Shown here piece after piece: positions 16,000-26,123 of a stretch of 64,000 bases of DNA. A model generated the notes under the pieces. The model made no database searches, had not been told where the DNA came from, and saw only the letters and a program-made list of their open reading frames with translations. A program made the position numbers and the translations under genes. Every line of letters begins with the position of its first letter. Positions within the stretch are counted from its first letter, which is position 1. The DNA is from Rhodococcus sp. KRD197 (GTDB taxonomy: Bacteria > Actinomycetota > Actinomycetes > Mycobacteriales > Mycobacteriaceae). Location of the stretch: assembly GCF_017168235.1 (NCBI RefSeq), contig NZ_JABFAO010000011.1:1-64000 (forward strand), written 5' to 3'.

Positions 16000-18723
16000 T
16001 CAGGCCGCGTCGATGGCAACCACTCCTCGACGCAACGCTTTCACAGCTTTCGAGGCGGTCTGGGATATCTCGGGATCCGGTGACGCGAGCCGTACCTGAT
16101 CGAGAAGATCGATGACCTGGCGGCACCAGCGGACGAAGTCACCACCGGACAACGCCTTGCCGTTGTCGCCCGCAGCGATGAGCGCGTCCACGAGAGAGTG
16201 GTTGCTCGCCCACCGGTGCACCGCAGTGACGAATCCCACATCCGGTTCACGGGTAGGCGGCAGCTTGTGCCGAACCTCATCTGCTCGCAGCTCGGTCCAC
16301 ACGCGCACCGTCTCGCCCAGTGCGTGCCGAATAGGCCCGGTTGGGCCATGCGGGGTGGCGTCACCCTCCTGCCGGGACTCGAACACGACCGCCGATACGA
16401 CGGCGGCGAGTTCGGCCGGCGCCAGTCCCCGCCACAAATGCTGGCGTAGGCACTCGGCCACCAACAGGTCCGACTCGGAATAGATTCGGCCGAGACGGGC
16501 ACCGTGCTCGGTGACTACCGGCGTCTTGCCCGAGGTGATGTAGTCGCGTTCCACGAGCAGGGCCAGGATCCGATCGAAGCTTCGCGCCAGGGAGTTGGTC
16601 GTGGCCGACACCTCCCGCCGCATCGCCTCGGTGTCTCGGACGAGCTTGCTGTAGCGCTCGCCGACCCGACCGAGTTCGTCGCGGTCCGGGCGCGAGTGGA
16701 CAGGGTGCGAACGGATGCTTCGGCGCAGCGTAGCCAGCTCTCGATCGTCTGCCGCGGTGGACTTCTGACGCCGCCTGTCCGAGGGTGTCGAGATGCCGGT
16801 CGATCTGAGCGCTGCGGATAGATCTCGCCGAGTGCGCGCGGTCCGATGATCTACGAAGCGCGGCAGTCTCATCCGGCCCAAGGTATCGGCGGGCGAAGGG
16901 AAATCGGCCGCCGACAAACGTCCGGCCCACGCATCCTCGGTGAGTACGAGCGGGCGGGGGTCGAGGCGATCGTCGTCAGGCTCGAGAACAACGGCGAGTC
17001 CGCTTCGCTTCCCACTCGGTACCGAGACGACGTCACCGCGCTCGAGTCCGTGCAGTGACTCGACGGCTCGATCACGTCGGTCCTGTCGGCCTTGGCGCTC
17101 CAGAATCCGTTCGCGCTCCTTCAGCCGTTCGCGCAACCGTGCGTACTCGAAGTACTCGCCCTCCGGCCCGCCCAATCGATCACCGAGTTGAGCGATTGTC
17201 TTGTCGTTGCGGTCGATACCGCGAACCAACCCGACGACCGAACGATCGGCCTGGAACTGCGCGAACGATCGCTCGAGCAGAGCACGCGACTCCGGCGCCC
17301 CGAACTGCTCGACCATGTTGATCGACATGTTGTATCCGGGACGGAAGGAACTGCGAAGAGGGAAGGTACGTGTCGAGGCGAGCCCAGCAACTTCCGTAGG
17401 CTCGGTCCCCGGTTGCCACAGCACCACGGCATGACCCTCTACGTCGATTCCCCGACGCCCGGCGCGTCCGGTCAACTGCGTGTACTCGCCGGGGGTCAGT
17501 TCGGCGTGAGTCTCACCGTTGTATTTGACAAGCTTTTCGAGCACCACGGTTCGCGCCGGCATGTTGATACCGAGGGCAAGTGTCTCCGTAGCGAACACGG
17601 CCCGCACCAGACCCTTGACGAACAGCTCCTCGACGGTGTGCCTGAACACGGGGAGCATGCCCGCATGGTGCGCCGCGAGACCACGCTCGAGTGCCTCGCG
17701 CCACTCCCAGAAACCGAGGACTTCCAGGTCTTCACGAGGCAGTTCGGAGGTGTGTTGCTCGACGATGTAGCGAATTTCCTCCGCCTGCTCGGGCGTGGTC
17801 AGTACCAGACGAGACCGCAGGCACTGCGTCAGCGCGCCGTCACATCCTGCACGACTGAAGATGAAGGTGATCGCCGGCAACAACCCTTCTTGATCGAGCT
17901 TTGCGATCACGTCCGGACGCGGCAGAGGACGGTTGTTGGCACTTGTCCGACCACTGCTCCGCCCCCGCCCCCGCCCGTGCGCGGGCTGCCATCGGTCCGC
18001 GTGGTCGAGCGCCTGGCGCTGCTTCACATGCCGTACCAGTTCTCGGTCGACCACCAACCGGGACGCGCCGTCACCGGACTGCGCACGCGTGTCGAACAGG
18101 TCGAACAATCTGCGTCCGACCATGATGTGCTGCGAGAGGGGAACCGGGCGGTTCTCATCGACGACCACGGTGGTGTCGCCGCGCACCGTCTCCATCCATG
18201 CGCCGAACTCCTCGGCGTTACTGACGGTCGCAGACAGGCTCACCAGTCGAACGTCCTGAGACAGGTGCAGGATCACCTCTTCCCAGACTGCTCCACGGAA
18301 TCGGTCGGCCAGATAGTGCACCTCGTCCATCACCACGTGCGACAACCCACGCAGGGCATCGGAGGACGCATAGAGCATGTTGCGAAGAACTTCGGTCGTC
18401 ATGACCACGATCGGCGCGCTCGGGTTGATGGACGAGTCGCCGGTAAGCAAACCGACGGTGTCACGACCGTAGCGGGCGGTGAGCTCGGCGAACTTCTGAT
18501 TGCTGAGCGCCTTGATCGGCGTCGTATAGAAGCACTTTCTTCCCGCTGCCAGGGCAAGGTGAACGGCGAACTCGCCGATGATGGTCTTGCCTGCACCTGT
18601 CGGCGCACAGACCAGTACCCCATGACCGGCCTCGAGCGCGGTACACGCATCGACCTGGAAGCGGTCCAGTGGAAATGCGAGTGTGTCGGTGAACTGCTGC
18701 AATCGAGTGGCATGCACGCTCAC
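16000..18723 (-). CDS. helY: Ski2-like DEAD/DEAH-box helicase HelY
   Basis: The 907-residue superfamily-2 helicase matches M. tuberculosis HelY in length. Motif I is APTGAGKT in VLVCAPTGAGKTIIGEFAVHLA. Motif II is DEVHYLAD, motif III is SLSATVSNAEEF and motif VI is QLTGRAGRRGID. The C-terminal half has the rRNA-processing-arch and helical domains of Mtr4/Ski2 relatives, so RNA unwinding or processing is likely. The start is the GTG at 18723, 9 bases after the tatC stop. It is the last gene of a pafB-pafC-tatA-tatC-helY series; that grouping is conserved in mycobacteria. Confidence 0.92.
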   Translation of the reverse strand: MSVHATRLQQFTDTLAFPLDRFQVDACTALEAGHGVLVCAPTGAGKTIIGEFAVHLALAAGRKCFYTTPIKALSNQKFAELTARYGRDTVGLLTGDSSINPSAPIVVMTTEVLRNMLYASSDALRGLSHVVMDEVHYLADRFRGAVWEEVILHLSQDVRLVSLSATVSNAEEFGAWMETVRGDTTVVVDENRPVPLSQHIMVGRRLFDLFDTRAQSGDGASRLVVDRELVRHVKQRQALDHADRWQPAHGRGRGRSSGRTSANNRPLPRPDVIAKLDQEGLLPAITFIFSRAGCDGALTQCLRSRLVLTTPEQAEEIRYIVEQHTSELPREDLEVLGFWEWREALERGLAAHHAGMLPVFRHTVEELFVKGLVRAVFATETLALGINMPARTVVLEKLVKYNGETHAELTPGEYTQLTGRAGRRGIDVEGHAVVLWQPGTEPTEVAGLASTRTFPLRSSFRPGYNMSINMVEQFGAPESRALLERSFAQFQADRSVVGLVRGIDRNDKTIAQLGDRLGGPEGEYFEYARLRERLKERERILERQGRQDRRDRAVESLHGLERGDVVSVPSGKRSGLAVVLEPDDDRLDPRPLVLTEDAWAGRLSAADFPSPADTLGRMRLPRFVDHRTARTRRDLSAALRSTGISTPSDRRRQKSTAADDRELATLRRSIRSHPVHSRPDRDELGRVGERYSKLVRDTEAMRREVSATTNSLARSFDRILALLVERDYITSGKTPVVTEHGARLGRIYSESDLLVAECLRQHLWRGLAPAELAAVVSAVVFESRQEGDATPHGPTGPIRHALGETVRVWTELRADEVRHKLPPTREPDVGFVTAVHRWASNHSLVDALIAAGDNGKALSGGDFVRWCRQVIDLLDQVRLASPDPEISQTASKAVKALRRGVVAIDAA

Positions 18724-18732
18724 ATGATCACA

Positions 18733-19677
18733 TCAGATCGTGTCGGTGAAGTCCCGATCGGTCTGGACGGGAGGCTTGACCGAGACAGGCGACTCGACGG
18801 AACTTGCGAAATCGATCGACGTTGCCTCGTCATCGGACACATCACCCCATTCATCGGCTCTCTTGCGCAATTTACGCTTGTCGTGAATTCGGGCAATCTG
18901 CACCGCGAACTCGAACAGAAGCGTCAACGCGAGCGCGAGCGCCAGCATGGAGAACGGGTCCTGCCCCGGCGTCGCGATGGCGGCGAACACGAAGAGGCCG
19001 AATATCAGTCCGCGTCGCCATGCCTTCAGTCGTTCGTACGTGAGTACACCGACAAAATTCAACGCGACGACCAGCAGAGGAATTTCGAAGCTCACGCCGA
19101 AGATGATCAGCAGATTTATGACGAAGCCGAAATACTGTTCACCACTGAGCGCGGTGATCTGCACGTTGTCACCGATGGAGAGGAGAAACTCCAAGCCCTT
19201 CGCCACGATGTAGTACGCGAGTACTGCACCCGCGACGAAAAGGGTCGCCGCGGCTGTCACGAAGGAGACAGCGTACCGCCGCTCCTGCTTGTAGAGGCCC
19301 GGGGTGACGAAGGCCCAGATTTGATGCAGCCAGATGGGGCAGGCCATGACGATACCGGCAGTGAACGCAACCTTGAAGCGTAGGAGGAACTGGTCGAACG
19401 GACCGGTCGCCAGCAACCGGCATTCGTCGGTGTTGCTCAGGTTGGCGCGCAGGCTCGGATCCAATGAGCAGTAGGGACCCCTCAGCAGGTCACCCAGGCT
19501 ATCGATGCCGAACAGTGACTGCGAGTACCAGAAGAACCCGAGGGTAGTGGTGATCGCCACCGCGAGTACCGCCCACATCAACCGGGTACGGAACTCGTAA
19601 AGGTGGTCGACCAACGACATGGTGCCGTCGGGATTCAAGCGGCGCTTGGAGCGCCTCGGATCGAACGGGATTCGCAT
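18733..19677 (-). CDS. tatC: Sec-independent translocase subunit TatC
   Basis: The 314-residue protein has six transmembrane segments. It carries TatC hallmarks: [17 protein letters not shown] near the N-terminus, [28 protein letters not shown], and the [10 protein letters not shown] segment. TatC recognises the twin-arginine signal and, with TatA, moves folded proteins across the membrane. Residues 265-314 form a hydrophilic, acidic cytoplasmic tail, usual for actinobacteria. A GACGGAAG ribosome site precedes the ATG. It lies 66 bases downstream of tatA. Confidence 0.95.
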   Translation of the reverse strand: MRIPFDPRRSKRRLNPDGTMSLVDHLYEFRTRLMWAVLAVAITTTLGFFWYSQSLFGIDSLGDLLRGPYCSLDPSLRANLSNTDECRLLATGPFDQFLLRFKVAFTAGIVMACPIWLHQIWAFVTPGLYKQERRYAVSFVTAAATLFVAGAVLAYYIVAKGLEFLLSIGDNVQITALSGEQYFGFVINLLIIFGVSFEIPLLVVALNFVGVLTYERLKAWRRGLIFGLFVFAAIATPGQDPFSMLALALALTLLFEFAVQIARIHDKRKLRKRADEWGDVSDDEATSIDFASSVESPVSVKPPVQTDRDFTDTI

Positions 19678-19743
19678 CTTCCGTCTTCAGTCAGCAGTGA
19701 ACCGGGGTACGGCGTGCGTACCCCGGTGTGGAGACGTATGCCC

Positions 19744-20025
19744 TCAGGCCGATTTGGAGTCGTGCTGTGCGCTCGACCCGTTGCTGAGGTGGATGTCACT
19801 CGCGCGAACGTCGGTCTGCGAGGTCGAGTCGAGCTCCGTCGGCGTGGACGATTGTCCGGTCTGCGTATCGGACTTGCCGTCGTTCTGCATTTCCTTCACC
19901 TCGCTCTTGAAGATGCGAAGCGAACGACCGAGTCCTCGAGCTGCTTCGGGCAGCTTCTTCGAACCGAACAGAATGACGACCACGATAGCGACGATGGCCC
20001 AATGCCACGGGCTTGTGAATCCCAT
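19744..20025 (-). CDS. tatA: Twin-arginine translocase subunit TatA
   Basis: The 93-residue protein has one N-terminal membrane helix ([15 protein letters not shown]) and the conserved hinge [21 protein letters not shown]. An amphipathic helix and a long Ser/Thr/Asp-rich tail follow. It oligomerises to form the Tat pore with TatC. A strong GGGAGG ribosome site lies 5 bases before the ATG. About 137 bases separate it from pafC upstream in transcription order. I see no clear gene or hairpin in that spacer, which probably holds the tatA promoter. Confidence 0.93.
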   Translation of the reverse strand: MGFTSPWHWAIVAIVVVILFGSKKLPEAARGLGRSLRIFKSEVKEMQNDGKSDTQTGQSSTPTELDSTSQTDVRASDIHLSNGSSAQHDSKSA

Positions 20026-20162
20026 GTAAACCTCCCAAGATCAGATGCTGTGAGCCTACCCGACATGCGGCGCTGGAGGCTTGGTGGAAGCTGTACGTTT
20101 TCTGCGCGTTCACTGGGATGGACCGCAGCGAAACAGTAGAAAGTGTGTGCGAGATGCGCCTG

Positions 20163-21128
20163 TCACTTCAGGTCGGCGTATGCCGCCAGTGCAGCACGAG
20201 CACGCTCGTCCACACTGCGCTGCAGCTCAGGTGGGCCCAGGACTTCGATCGCCTCGCCGAACCCTAATGTCAGTCGCGTCATCCAGCTCAGCGTTGCGAA
20301 CCGCATGGTCACGGTGATCGAACCGTCGCCGTCTGCGCCCACCTGCGTCATCGGGTAGTAGTCCATCACCCACGAGTGTCCCGCGGCGATCCGCAGGCGT
20401 GCCTGCGATAGCGATGGGTCGTCGTTGAAGATCTCGAAACTGTCGTCGGCAGGGGCATCTTCCGGGGGCCGGGACGGCTCGGCCGACTCCACCGCGCGAT
20501 CGATACGGTCGAAACGGAAGAGCCGGACGCCTTCCGCGCGTCGACACCATGCCTGTAGGTAGCTGTGCCCGTCGATGAGCACCGTGCGGATCGGATCGAC
20601 GGTCCGCTCCGAGACGGCATCCCTCGATGCCGAGTAGTAGGTCAGCTCGATGGCGTGCTGGTTCCGGAGCGCCGACCGCACCGCGGCGGCGGCGGGGTTC
20701 TCCGGGCTGTCACCGGAGCCCGCTGCCGACGAGCTCGGCACGTTGGCAGCGGCCGCACCTGCAGCATCCTCGATTTTCGCGATCGCTCGTTGCGCGGCGG
20801 TGGGATCCACCATTCCAGGCATGGAGGTCAGCGACCTGAGTGCCACCAGCAGTGCGGTGGCCTCGGTAGAGGTCAGTCGCAGCGGGCGATCGATGCCCGC
20901 GGAGAACGTCACCTCGATGCTCTCCTCGGAGAACGAGAGGTCGATCAAATCGCCAGGGCCGTATCCGGGTAGTCCGCACATCCACAACTGATTCAGGTCG
21001 GTCATGAGCGTCGCGGTGGAGACACCTAGTTCCTGGGCCGCCTCTGCTGCACTCAGTCCGGGGTTGGCCAGAAAGAACGGCACCATGTTGAGCAGTCGGG
21101 CCAGCCTGACCGACAAACGTGCGCTCAT
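20163..21128 (-). CDS. pafC: PafC, WYL-domain transcription factor subunit
   Basis: The 321-residue protein has an N-terminal winged helix-turn-helix (NPGLSAAEAAQELGVSTATLMTDLNQLW) and a WYL domain (AIELTYYSASRDAVSERTVDPIRTVLIDGHSYLQAWC). PafB and PafC form a heterodimeric activator of the mycobacterial DNA-damage response (the RecA-independent branch), despite being named after the Pup ligase locus. The ATG at 21128 overlaps the pafB stop (ATGA). The open frame continues 38 codons upstream inside pafB and is rejected. Confidence 0.9.
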   Translation of the reverse strand: MSARLSVRLARLLNMVPFFLANPGLSAAEAAQELGVSTATLMTDLNQLWMCGLPGYGPGDLIDLSFSEESIEVTFSAGIDRPLRLTSTEATALLVALRSLTSMPGMVDPTAAQRAIAKIEDAAGAAAANVPSSSAAGSGDSPENPAAAAVRSALRNQHAIELTYYSASRDAVSERTVDPIRTVLIDGHSYLQAWCRRAEGVRLFRFDRIDRAVESAEPSRPPEDAPADDSFEIFNDDPSLSQARLRIAAGHSWVMDYYPMTQVGADGDGSITVTMRFATLSWMTRLTLGFGEAIEVLGPPELQRSVDERARAALAAYADLK

Positions 21129-22114
21129 CGAACACCTTCCGCAACGCCGGCGTGGAGCGTTGCGATCACGTCCGCGCGCAACTCGGGCGGATCGAGGACC
21201 AGCGCGTCCGAACCGTGGCCTGCGACCACACGTGTCATCCACTCCCAGGATCGAACCGGAACGTGCACCACCGAACCGTGCCTGTTTCCGATGGCGCGAT
21301 CTTCCACCACCGTCCCCATCCGACGAATTTCGAGAGCGCCGTCGTCGACGACCCAGATCGTGGCCGATCCGCTGACCTCTGCTGTTCCGGCGACACGTTC
21401 GACGATGGCCTGCAGATCGACGCCCTCAGGCTTGCGCACGCTCCCAGCCCGGCCGAACGTAGACACGTCGTCACCGATTCGGGACAACCGGAACGTCCGG
21501 ATGTCGTTGCGGTCCACGTCGTGACCGACCAGATACCAGCGGCCACGAAACGTCACGACACCCCACGGCTCGACGGCGCGTGTGACAAACGGATCCGTCG
21601 TCGAACTGCGATGCTCGAAGCGAACCGACCTGCCCGCATCGATCGCGGCCAGCAGGGCACCCAACGCGGGCTCGGACCCCCGCGTACGAGCCGGAACCGC
21701 AGTCACCGCCCCCGCGGAATCGTCCTGATCGACCTGGATGCCCGCTGCGCGCAGTTTCAGCAGCGCACTCTGTGCGGCGGATGTCAGCTCCGGCGACTCC
21801 CAGAGTTGAACCGCAACAGCGACGGCGGCCGACTCTTCGCGCGAAAGGTCGATATCGGGGAGTTCGTAGGCGTCCCTGTTGATGCGATAGCCCTCGACGC
21901 CGCCCGTTCCCGCCGATACGCCGGTCTCGAGTGGGACACCGAGATCGCGAAGTTCGTTCTTGTCACGCTCGAACATGCGACTGAACGCCTCGTCGCTGCC
22001 TGAGTCTCCGTAGCCCGCAACGCTGTCCTTGATTCGTTCCGCCGTCACGAACTGACGCGTGGAGAGCAGACAGATGACAAGGTTCATCAGCCGTTCAACT
22101 TTGGTGATCGCCAC
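21125..22114 (-). CDS. pafB: PafB, WYL-domain transcription factor subunit
   Basis: The 329-residue protein has an HTH (RLMNLVICLLSTRQFVTAERIKDSV, then EAFSRMFERDKNELRDLGVPLET). A WYL domain contains RSVRFEHRSSTTDPFVTRAVEPWGVVTFRGRWYLVGHDVDRNDIRTFRLSRI, written here as the region around residues 165-220. It partners PafC to activate DNA-repair genes. The start is the GTG at 22114, exactly 6 bases after a TAGGCT hexamer, so it probably has its own leaderless promoter in the 31-base gap behind pafA. Confidence 0.9.
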   Translation of the reverse strand: MAITKVERLMNLVICLLSTRQFVTAERIKDSVAGYGDSGSDEAFSRMFERDKNELRDLGVPLETGVSAGTGGVEGYRINRDAYELPDIDLSREESAAVAVAVQLWESPELTSAAQSALLKLRAAGIQVDQDDSAGAVTAVPARTRGSEPALGALLAAIDAGRSVRFEHRSSTTDPFVTRAVEPWGVVTFRGRWYLVGHDVDRNDIRTFRLSRIGDDVSTFGRAGSVRKPEGVDLQAIVERVAGTAEVSGSATIWVVDDGALEIRRMGTVVEDRAIGNRHGSVVHVPVRSWEWMTRVVAGHGSDALVLDPPELRADVIATLHAGVAEGVR

Positions 22115-22120
22115 CCATGA

Positions 22121-22126
22121 AGCCTA
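22121..22126 (-). promoter_or_regulatory. Leaderless-type -10 (TAGGCT) for pafB
   Basis: TAGGCT on the minus strand lies 6 bases before the GTG at 22114. It suggests that pafBC-tatAC-helY can be transcribed apart from pafA. Confidence 0.5.
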
Positions 22127-22145
22127 TCGGTCGAGTTCACATCCA

Positions 22146-23504
22146 CTACATCGACGCGATCAGCCGCTCCACCCGTTCGTCGACGGACCGGAACGGGTCC
22201 TTGCACAGAACCGTGCGCTGTGCCTGGTCGTTGAGCTTGAGATGAACCCAGTCGACGGTGAAGTCTCTGCCTGCTTCCTGCGCCGCGGTGATGAATTCAC
22301 CGCGCAGTTTGGCTCGGGTCGTCTGCGGGGGAAGATCGACTGCCTCGTCGATCTGCTCGTCCTCGACGATCCGCTTGGCCAGGCCCTTTCGCTGCAGCAC
22401 GTCGAACACGCCTCGACCACGCTTGATGTCGTGGTACGCCAGGTCGAGTTGCGCGATCTTCGGATCGGACAATTCCATCCCGTATCGATCCTGGTATCGC
22501 TGCAGAAGCTTGCGCTTGATCACCCAGTCGATCTCGGTGTCCACCTTCGCGAAATCCTGTGCCTCGACAGCGTCGAGGGTGCGGCCCCACAGGTCCACGA
22601 CTTGCTCGACCTGAGCGTCCGGCTCACGGGATTGGAGGTGCTCGACTGCCCGCGTGTAGTACTCGCGCTGGATCTCGAGCGCGCTGGCCTGCCGCCCGCC
22701 GGCCAACCGCACCGGTTTCCGGCCCGTCAGGTCGTGGCTGACCTCTCGAATCGCGCGAATCGGATTGTCCAGCGCGAAATCTCGGAAGGAGACACCGGCC
22801 TCGATCATCTCCAGGACGAGAGCGGCTGTGCCCACCTTGAGCATGGTGGAGGTCTCCGCCATGTTCGAGTCGCCGACGATGACGTGGAGGCGACGATACT
22901 TCTCGGCGTCGGCATGCGGTTCGTCGCGAGTGTTGATGATCGGCCGCGAACGAGTGGTCGCCGAGGACACGCCCTCCCAGATGTGTTCCGCGCGCTGCGA
23001 CAGGCAGAACGTGGCGGCCTTCGGAGTCTGCAGAATCTTGCCGGCACCACAGATGAGCTGGCGCGTCACCAGGAAGGGCAGGAGTACGTCCGAGATGCGC
23101 GAGAACTCACCGGCGCGTTGGACGAGATAGTTCTCGTGACAACCGTAGGAGTTGCCGGCCGAATCGGTGTTGTTCTTGAACAGGTAGATGTCACCGCCGA
23201 TACCCTCTTCGGCCAGACGCTGCTCGGCGTCGATGAGCAGGTCTTCGAGCACGCGCTCGCCGGCCCGATCATGGGTGACCAGCTGAAGCAGACTGTCACA
23301 TTCGGCCGTCGCGTATTCGGGATGTGATCCGACGTCGAGATACAACCGTGCGCCGTTGCGCAGAAAGACGTTGGAGCTGCGTCCCCAGGACACGACTCTG
23401 CGAAAGAGGTAGCGGGCAACCTCGTCCGGGCTCAGTCGCCTGTGCCCGTGGAAAGTACATGTGACACCGAATTCGGTCTCGATGCCCATAATTCGTCGCT
23501 GCAC
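22146..23504 (-). CDS. pafA: Pup-protein ligase PafA
   Basis: The 452-residue protein is a glutamine-synthetase-like ligase. It phosphorylates the C-terminal Glu of deamidated Pup and joins it to substrate lysines. The N-terminus [15 protein letters not shown] carries the metal/ATP-binding glutamates; [21 protein letters not shown] and [27 protein letters not shown] are shared by PafA and Dop. The GTG at 23504 is chosen because it gives exactly the mycobacterial N-terminus and length and lies 6 bases after TACTGT. An ATG five codons further up is less likely. Confidence 0.95.
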   Translation of the reverse strand: MQRRIMGIETEFGVTCTFHGHRRLSPDEVARYLFRRVVSWGRSSNVFLRNGARLYLDVGSHPEYATAECDSLLQLVTHDRAGERVLEDLLIDAEQRLAEEGIGGDIYLFKNNTDSAGNSYGCHENYLVQRAGEFSRISDVLLPFLVTRQLICGAGKILQTPKAATFCLSQRAEHIWEGVSSATTRSRPIINTRDEPHADAEKYRRLHVIVGDSNMAETSTMLKVGTAALVLEMIEAGVSFRDFALDNPIRAIREVSHDLTGRKPVRLAGGRQASALEIQREYYTRAVEHLQSREPDAQVEQVVDLWGRTLDAVEAQDFAKVDTEIDWVIKRKLLQRYQDRYGMELSDPKIAQLDLAYHDIKRGRGVFDVLQRKGLAKRIVEDEQIDEAVDLPPQTTRAKLRGEFITAAQEAGRDFTVDWVHLKLNDQAQRTVLCKDPFRSVDERVERLIASM

Positions 23505-23510
23505 ACTTCG

Positions 23511-23516
23511 ACAGTA
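23511..23516 (-). promoter_or_regulatory. Leaderless-type -10 (TACTGT) for pafA
   Basis: TACTGT on the minus strand ends 6 bases before the pafA GTG at 23504, which supports that start. Confidence 0.45.
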
Positions 23517-23592
23517 CAACGCACACCGTCCCCTGGAGCGTTCGAACTATTCCGCCGCGCGTCGGTGTCCCCAGCGTCCGCACACCGGCGCA

Positions 23593-23598
23593 TAGGCT
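23593..23598 (+). promoter_or_regulatory. Leaderless-type -10 (TAGGCT) for the PAP2 gene
   Basis: TAGGCT ends 6 bases before the GTG at 23605. Confidence 0.5.
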
Positions 23599-23604
23599 GA
23601 TCAG

Positions 23605-24156
23605 GTGACCGAGACACCGGTATCCCTTCGCAGTCGGATCCACGACTGGGACGCACGCGTCTTCGATCGGGCGGCGGCAAGCGGGGCGTCCGTCGCCGAC
23701 CCGGTGCTTCGAGCGTTGAGCAAGGCCGCCGACCACAGCAAGCTGTGGGCCGCTTCGGCGCTGGTTCTCGGCAGTCGCCCGGGTGCGACCAGGCGCGGGG
23801 CTGTTCGGGGACTCCTCGCAGTGGCGGGCGCCAGCGCAATCGTGAACGGCATCTTCAAGCCGCTCTTTCCGCGAACAAGGCCCGGATACGACAGAACTCC
23901 CCTCGCCCGCCGGCTGCTGTCGCCGCCCGCGTCCTCGTCGTTTCCGTCGGGGCACTCGGCCTCGGCCGCCGCTTTCGTCACCGGTGTCGCGCTGGAGTCG
24001 CCGAGGGCCGGTGCAGTTCTGGCGCCTGTCGCAGCCGCAGTCTGCTATTCCCGAGTACACACCGGAGTTCACTGGCCTGTCGACGTCGTGGTGGGCGCTG
24101 CACTCGGAACCGGAATCGCACTGACGACACAGCGCTGGTGGGCTGTACCCGACTAG
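23605..24156 (+). CDS. PAP2-family (type 2 phosphatidic acid) phosphatase
   Basis: The 183-residue membrane protein has all three phosphatase motifs: KPLFPRTRP (near residues 92-100), SSSFPSGHSAS, and YSRVHTGVHWPVDVVVG with the catalytic His. Such enzymes dephosphorylate lipid phosphates such as polyprenyl or phosphatidyl phosphates at the membrane. It is short, and the residues before motif 1 carry one or two hydrophobic stretches. It is the only plus-strand gene within the Pup-proteasome locus and converges with prcA. Nothing shows a functional link with proteolysis. Confidence 0.85.
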   Translation: MTETPVSLRSRIHDWDARVFDRAAASGASVADPVLRALSKAADHSKLWAASALVLGSRPGATRRGAVRGLLAVAGASAIVNGIFKPLFPRTRPGYDRTPLARRLLSPPASSSFPSGHSASAAAFVTGVALESPRAGAVLAPVAAAVCYSRVHTGVHWPVDVVVGAALGTGIALTTQRWWAVPD

Positions 24157-24190
24157 GAATTCCCCCAACCAGGAAACTCCGGGGCGACGG

Positions 24191-24967
24191 TTACTCGGTC
24201 GTCTCCTGCTCGGGGCTATTGCTGCTGGTATCGGCGGCGGGAGCCGGCGACGGCAGCAGGTCACTCAGGGCAGATCCGCTTATGCGCCGAAAAGCGCGGC
24301 GTGGGCGTCGCTGATCCAACACGGCCACCTCGAGGGAGGCCACCTCGAGCGGCTTCTTTTCCGGTTCCGACGCCCCGTTGGGTGCGGGAGCCGAACCGGC
24401 CGCCAGAGCGTTGACCGCCACCTGCACCGCAGTAGCGAGGTCGAGACCGCTTCGGTACGACTCGCGTAGCGCCTTCACGATCGGCTCGGTGGTTCCGCCC
24501 ATCACGACGAAATCCTGCTCGTCGACGATGGAGCCGTCGTAGGTGATCCGGTACAGCTGGCTCGCAACCGGTTCGTCCGACCGCGACACCTCGGCCACAC
24601 AGATTTCCACCTCGTAGGGCTTGAGCTGTTCGGTGAAGATGGTTCCCAACGCCTGAGCGTACGTCTTGGCGAGCGAGCGGCCGGTCACGTCACGTCGGTC
24701 GTAGGTGTAACCCTTGGTGTCGGCGTGCAGGATTCCGGCTTTGCGTAGATTCTCGAACTCGTTGTACTTGCCGACAGCGGCGAACCCCAATCGGTCGTAC
24801 AGTTCGCTGACCTTGTGCAGAGCAGACGAGCGGTTCTCCGCAACGAAGAGCACTCCATCGGCGAACGACAGAGCGATGACACTGCGTCCCCGTGCGATGC
24901 CCTTCCTCGCCAGCTCCGACCGGTCGCGCATGATCTGCTCGGCCGATGCGTAATACGGCATGGTCAT
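24191..24967 (-). CDS. prcA: 20S proteasome alpha subunit PrcA
   Basis: The 258-residue alpha-type subunit has the N-terminal gate ([31 protein letters not shown]) and no catalytic threonine. PrcA forms the outer heptameric rings that gate entry and bind the C-terminus of the Mpa ATPase. A proline/serine/glutamate-rich C-terminal tail follows residue 225. Its ATG overlaps the prcB stop by 4 bases, so the two subunits are translationally coupled. Confidence 0.95.
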   Translation of the reverse strand: MTMPYYASAEQIMRDRSELARKGIARGRSVIALSFADGVLFVAENRSSALHKVSELYDRLGFAAVGKYNEFENLRKAGILHADTKGYTYDRRDVTGRSLAKTYAQALGTIFTEQLKPYEVEICVAEVSRSDEPVASQLYRITYDGSIVDEQDFVVMGGTTEPIVKALRESYRSGLDLATAVQVAVNALAAGSAPAPNGASEPEKKPLEVASLEVAVLDQRRPRRAFRRISGSALSDLLPSPAPAADTSSNSPEQETTE

Positions 24968-25839
24968 GACGCAGTCTCCCCCGCTCGTGCTTCCTCAGTG
25001 GCTGCAGCGCGGTCCGCGATCACGGCGCGAGCGGCTTCCGATATTTTGCTCTCTGCCACCTCCACTGCTCCCGCGCCGGTGATGGCAACCGCGGTCGGAT
25101 AGATGCCACGCGTGACATCGGGTCCACCGGTCGCGGAATCGTCATCGGCCGCGTCGTACAACGACTCCACGACCGCTCGAAGCGCGGCACTCTCACCTAG
25201 ACCGGGTTGGTACAGCTTCTTGAGCGCCGACTTCGCGAACAGAGACCCCGAGCCCACTGCGTGATACCCCGAACGCTCCTCGTAGCGACCGCCGACGATG
25301 TCGTAGGAGACGATCCGCCCGCCGCGCTCCGAATCCGCGATATCGAGGTCGAACCCGACGAGAAGAGGTACCGCAGCGAGGCCCTGCATCGCCGCACCCA
25401 GGTTGCTGCGAACCATCGACGAGAGCTTGTTGGCCTTGCCGTTGAACGTCAGCGGCACGCCTTCGATCTTCTCGTAATGCTCCAACTCGACCGCAAACAG
25501 TCGTACCAGCTCGATCGCGATGCCGGCCGTGCCCGCAATACCGGCAGCGGAGTACTCGTCGGTGACGAACACCTTCTGCATGTCACGGTTGGCGATCAGG
25601 TTTCCCTGGGTGGCACGACGATCGCCCGCGATCAGCACCCCGCCCGCATACGTCACCGCCACGATGGTGGTGCCGTGCGGAGCGGCATCGGACAGGTTCG
25701 CCGAGGACTGCGCCACTCGATTCTCCGGTAGGAGGTGCGGGGCATGGTCGCGTAGATGGTCGGTGAACGAAGAATGGTGCGACCCGAATGTCGGTAACAG
25801 CCCCCCCATCGACGCGTTCGGCGTGCGCTCTACCGTCAC
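24964..25839 (-). CDS. prcB: 20S proteasome beta subunit PrcB
   Basis: The 291-residue beta subunit has a 56-residue propeptide. Autocleavage before T57 in [23 protein letters not shown] exposes the catalytic threonine. [15 protein letters not shown] and the [27 protein letters not shown] region match the family. It forms the inner rings that degrade pupylated substrates. The ATG overlaps the pup stop (ATGA), and prcA overlaps its own end: a three-gene coupled operon pup-prcB-prcA. Confidence 0.95.
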   Translation of the reverse strand: MTVERTPNASMGGLLPTFGSHHSSFTDHLRDHAPHLLPENRVAQSSANLSDAAPHGTTIVAVTYAGGVLIAGDRRATQGNLIANRDMQKVFVTDEYSAAGIAGTAGIAIELVRLFAVELEHYEKIEGVPLTFNGKANKLSSMVRSNLGAAMQGLAAVPLLVGFDLDIADSERGGRIVSYDIVGGRYEERSGYHAVGSGSLFAKSALKKLYQPGLGESAALRAVVESLYDAADDDSATGGPDVTRGIYPTAVAITGAGAVEVAESKISEAARAVIADRAAATEEARAGETAS

Positions 25840-26030
25840 TGGCCGCCCTTCTGAACGTAGGCACGCACGAAGTCTTCCGCATTCTCCTCGAGCACGTCGT
25901 CGATCTCGTCGAGGAGGTCGTCGGTCTCTTCCGCCAGCTTCTCGCGCCGTTCCTGACCGCCGCCGGCCTCGCCGGAAACCTCGTCGTCGCCGTCGCCACC
26001 GCCAGAGCGTCGTGTCTGCTCTCGAGCCAT
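25836..26030 (-). CDS. pup: Prokaryotic ubiquitin-like protein Pup
   Basis: This is a full-length 64-residue Pup. The N-terminus is disordered and Gly-rich, residues 27-50 are a helix-forming stretch ([20 protein letters not shown]) that binds the Mpa coiled coil, and the end is VQKGGQ. The terminal Gln means it must be deamidated by Dop before PafA can attach it to lysines. A strong AAGGAGG ribosome site precedes the ATG. About 93 bases separate it from dop; they contain only a weak hairpin (26090-26105) and probably a pup promoter. Confidence 0.97.
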   Translation of the reverse strand: MAREQTRRSGGGDGDDEVSGEAGGGQERREKLAEETDDLLDEIDDVLEENAEDFVRAYVQKGGQ

Positions 26031-26123
26031 AGTCGCCGACCTCCTTACGTGTTCGCAGTACCTACTCGGACCTTCACCCTACCGATTGGCACCCCCATAA
26101 GGGTGACAAGTCACCACCATCGT

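Noticed and set aside
17092-19383. 763-codon plus-strand open frame
   Set aside because: It is antisense to helY and tatC, which have full family motifs. Long shadow frames are expected at this GC content, and its translation is Arg/His-rich with no domain.
26090-26105. Terminator between dop and pup
   Set aside because: Only a 5-bp stem (CACCC/GGGTG) without a T-run; too weak to call.
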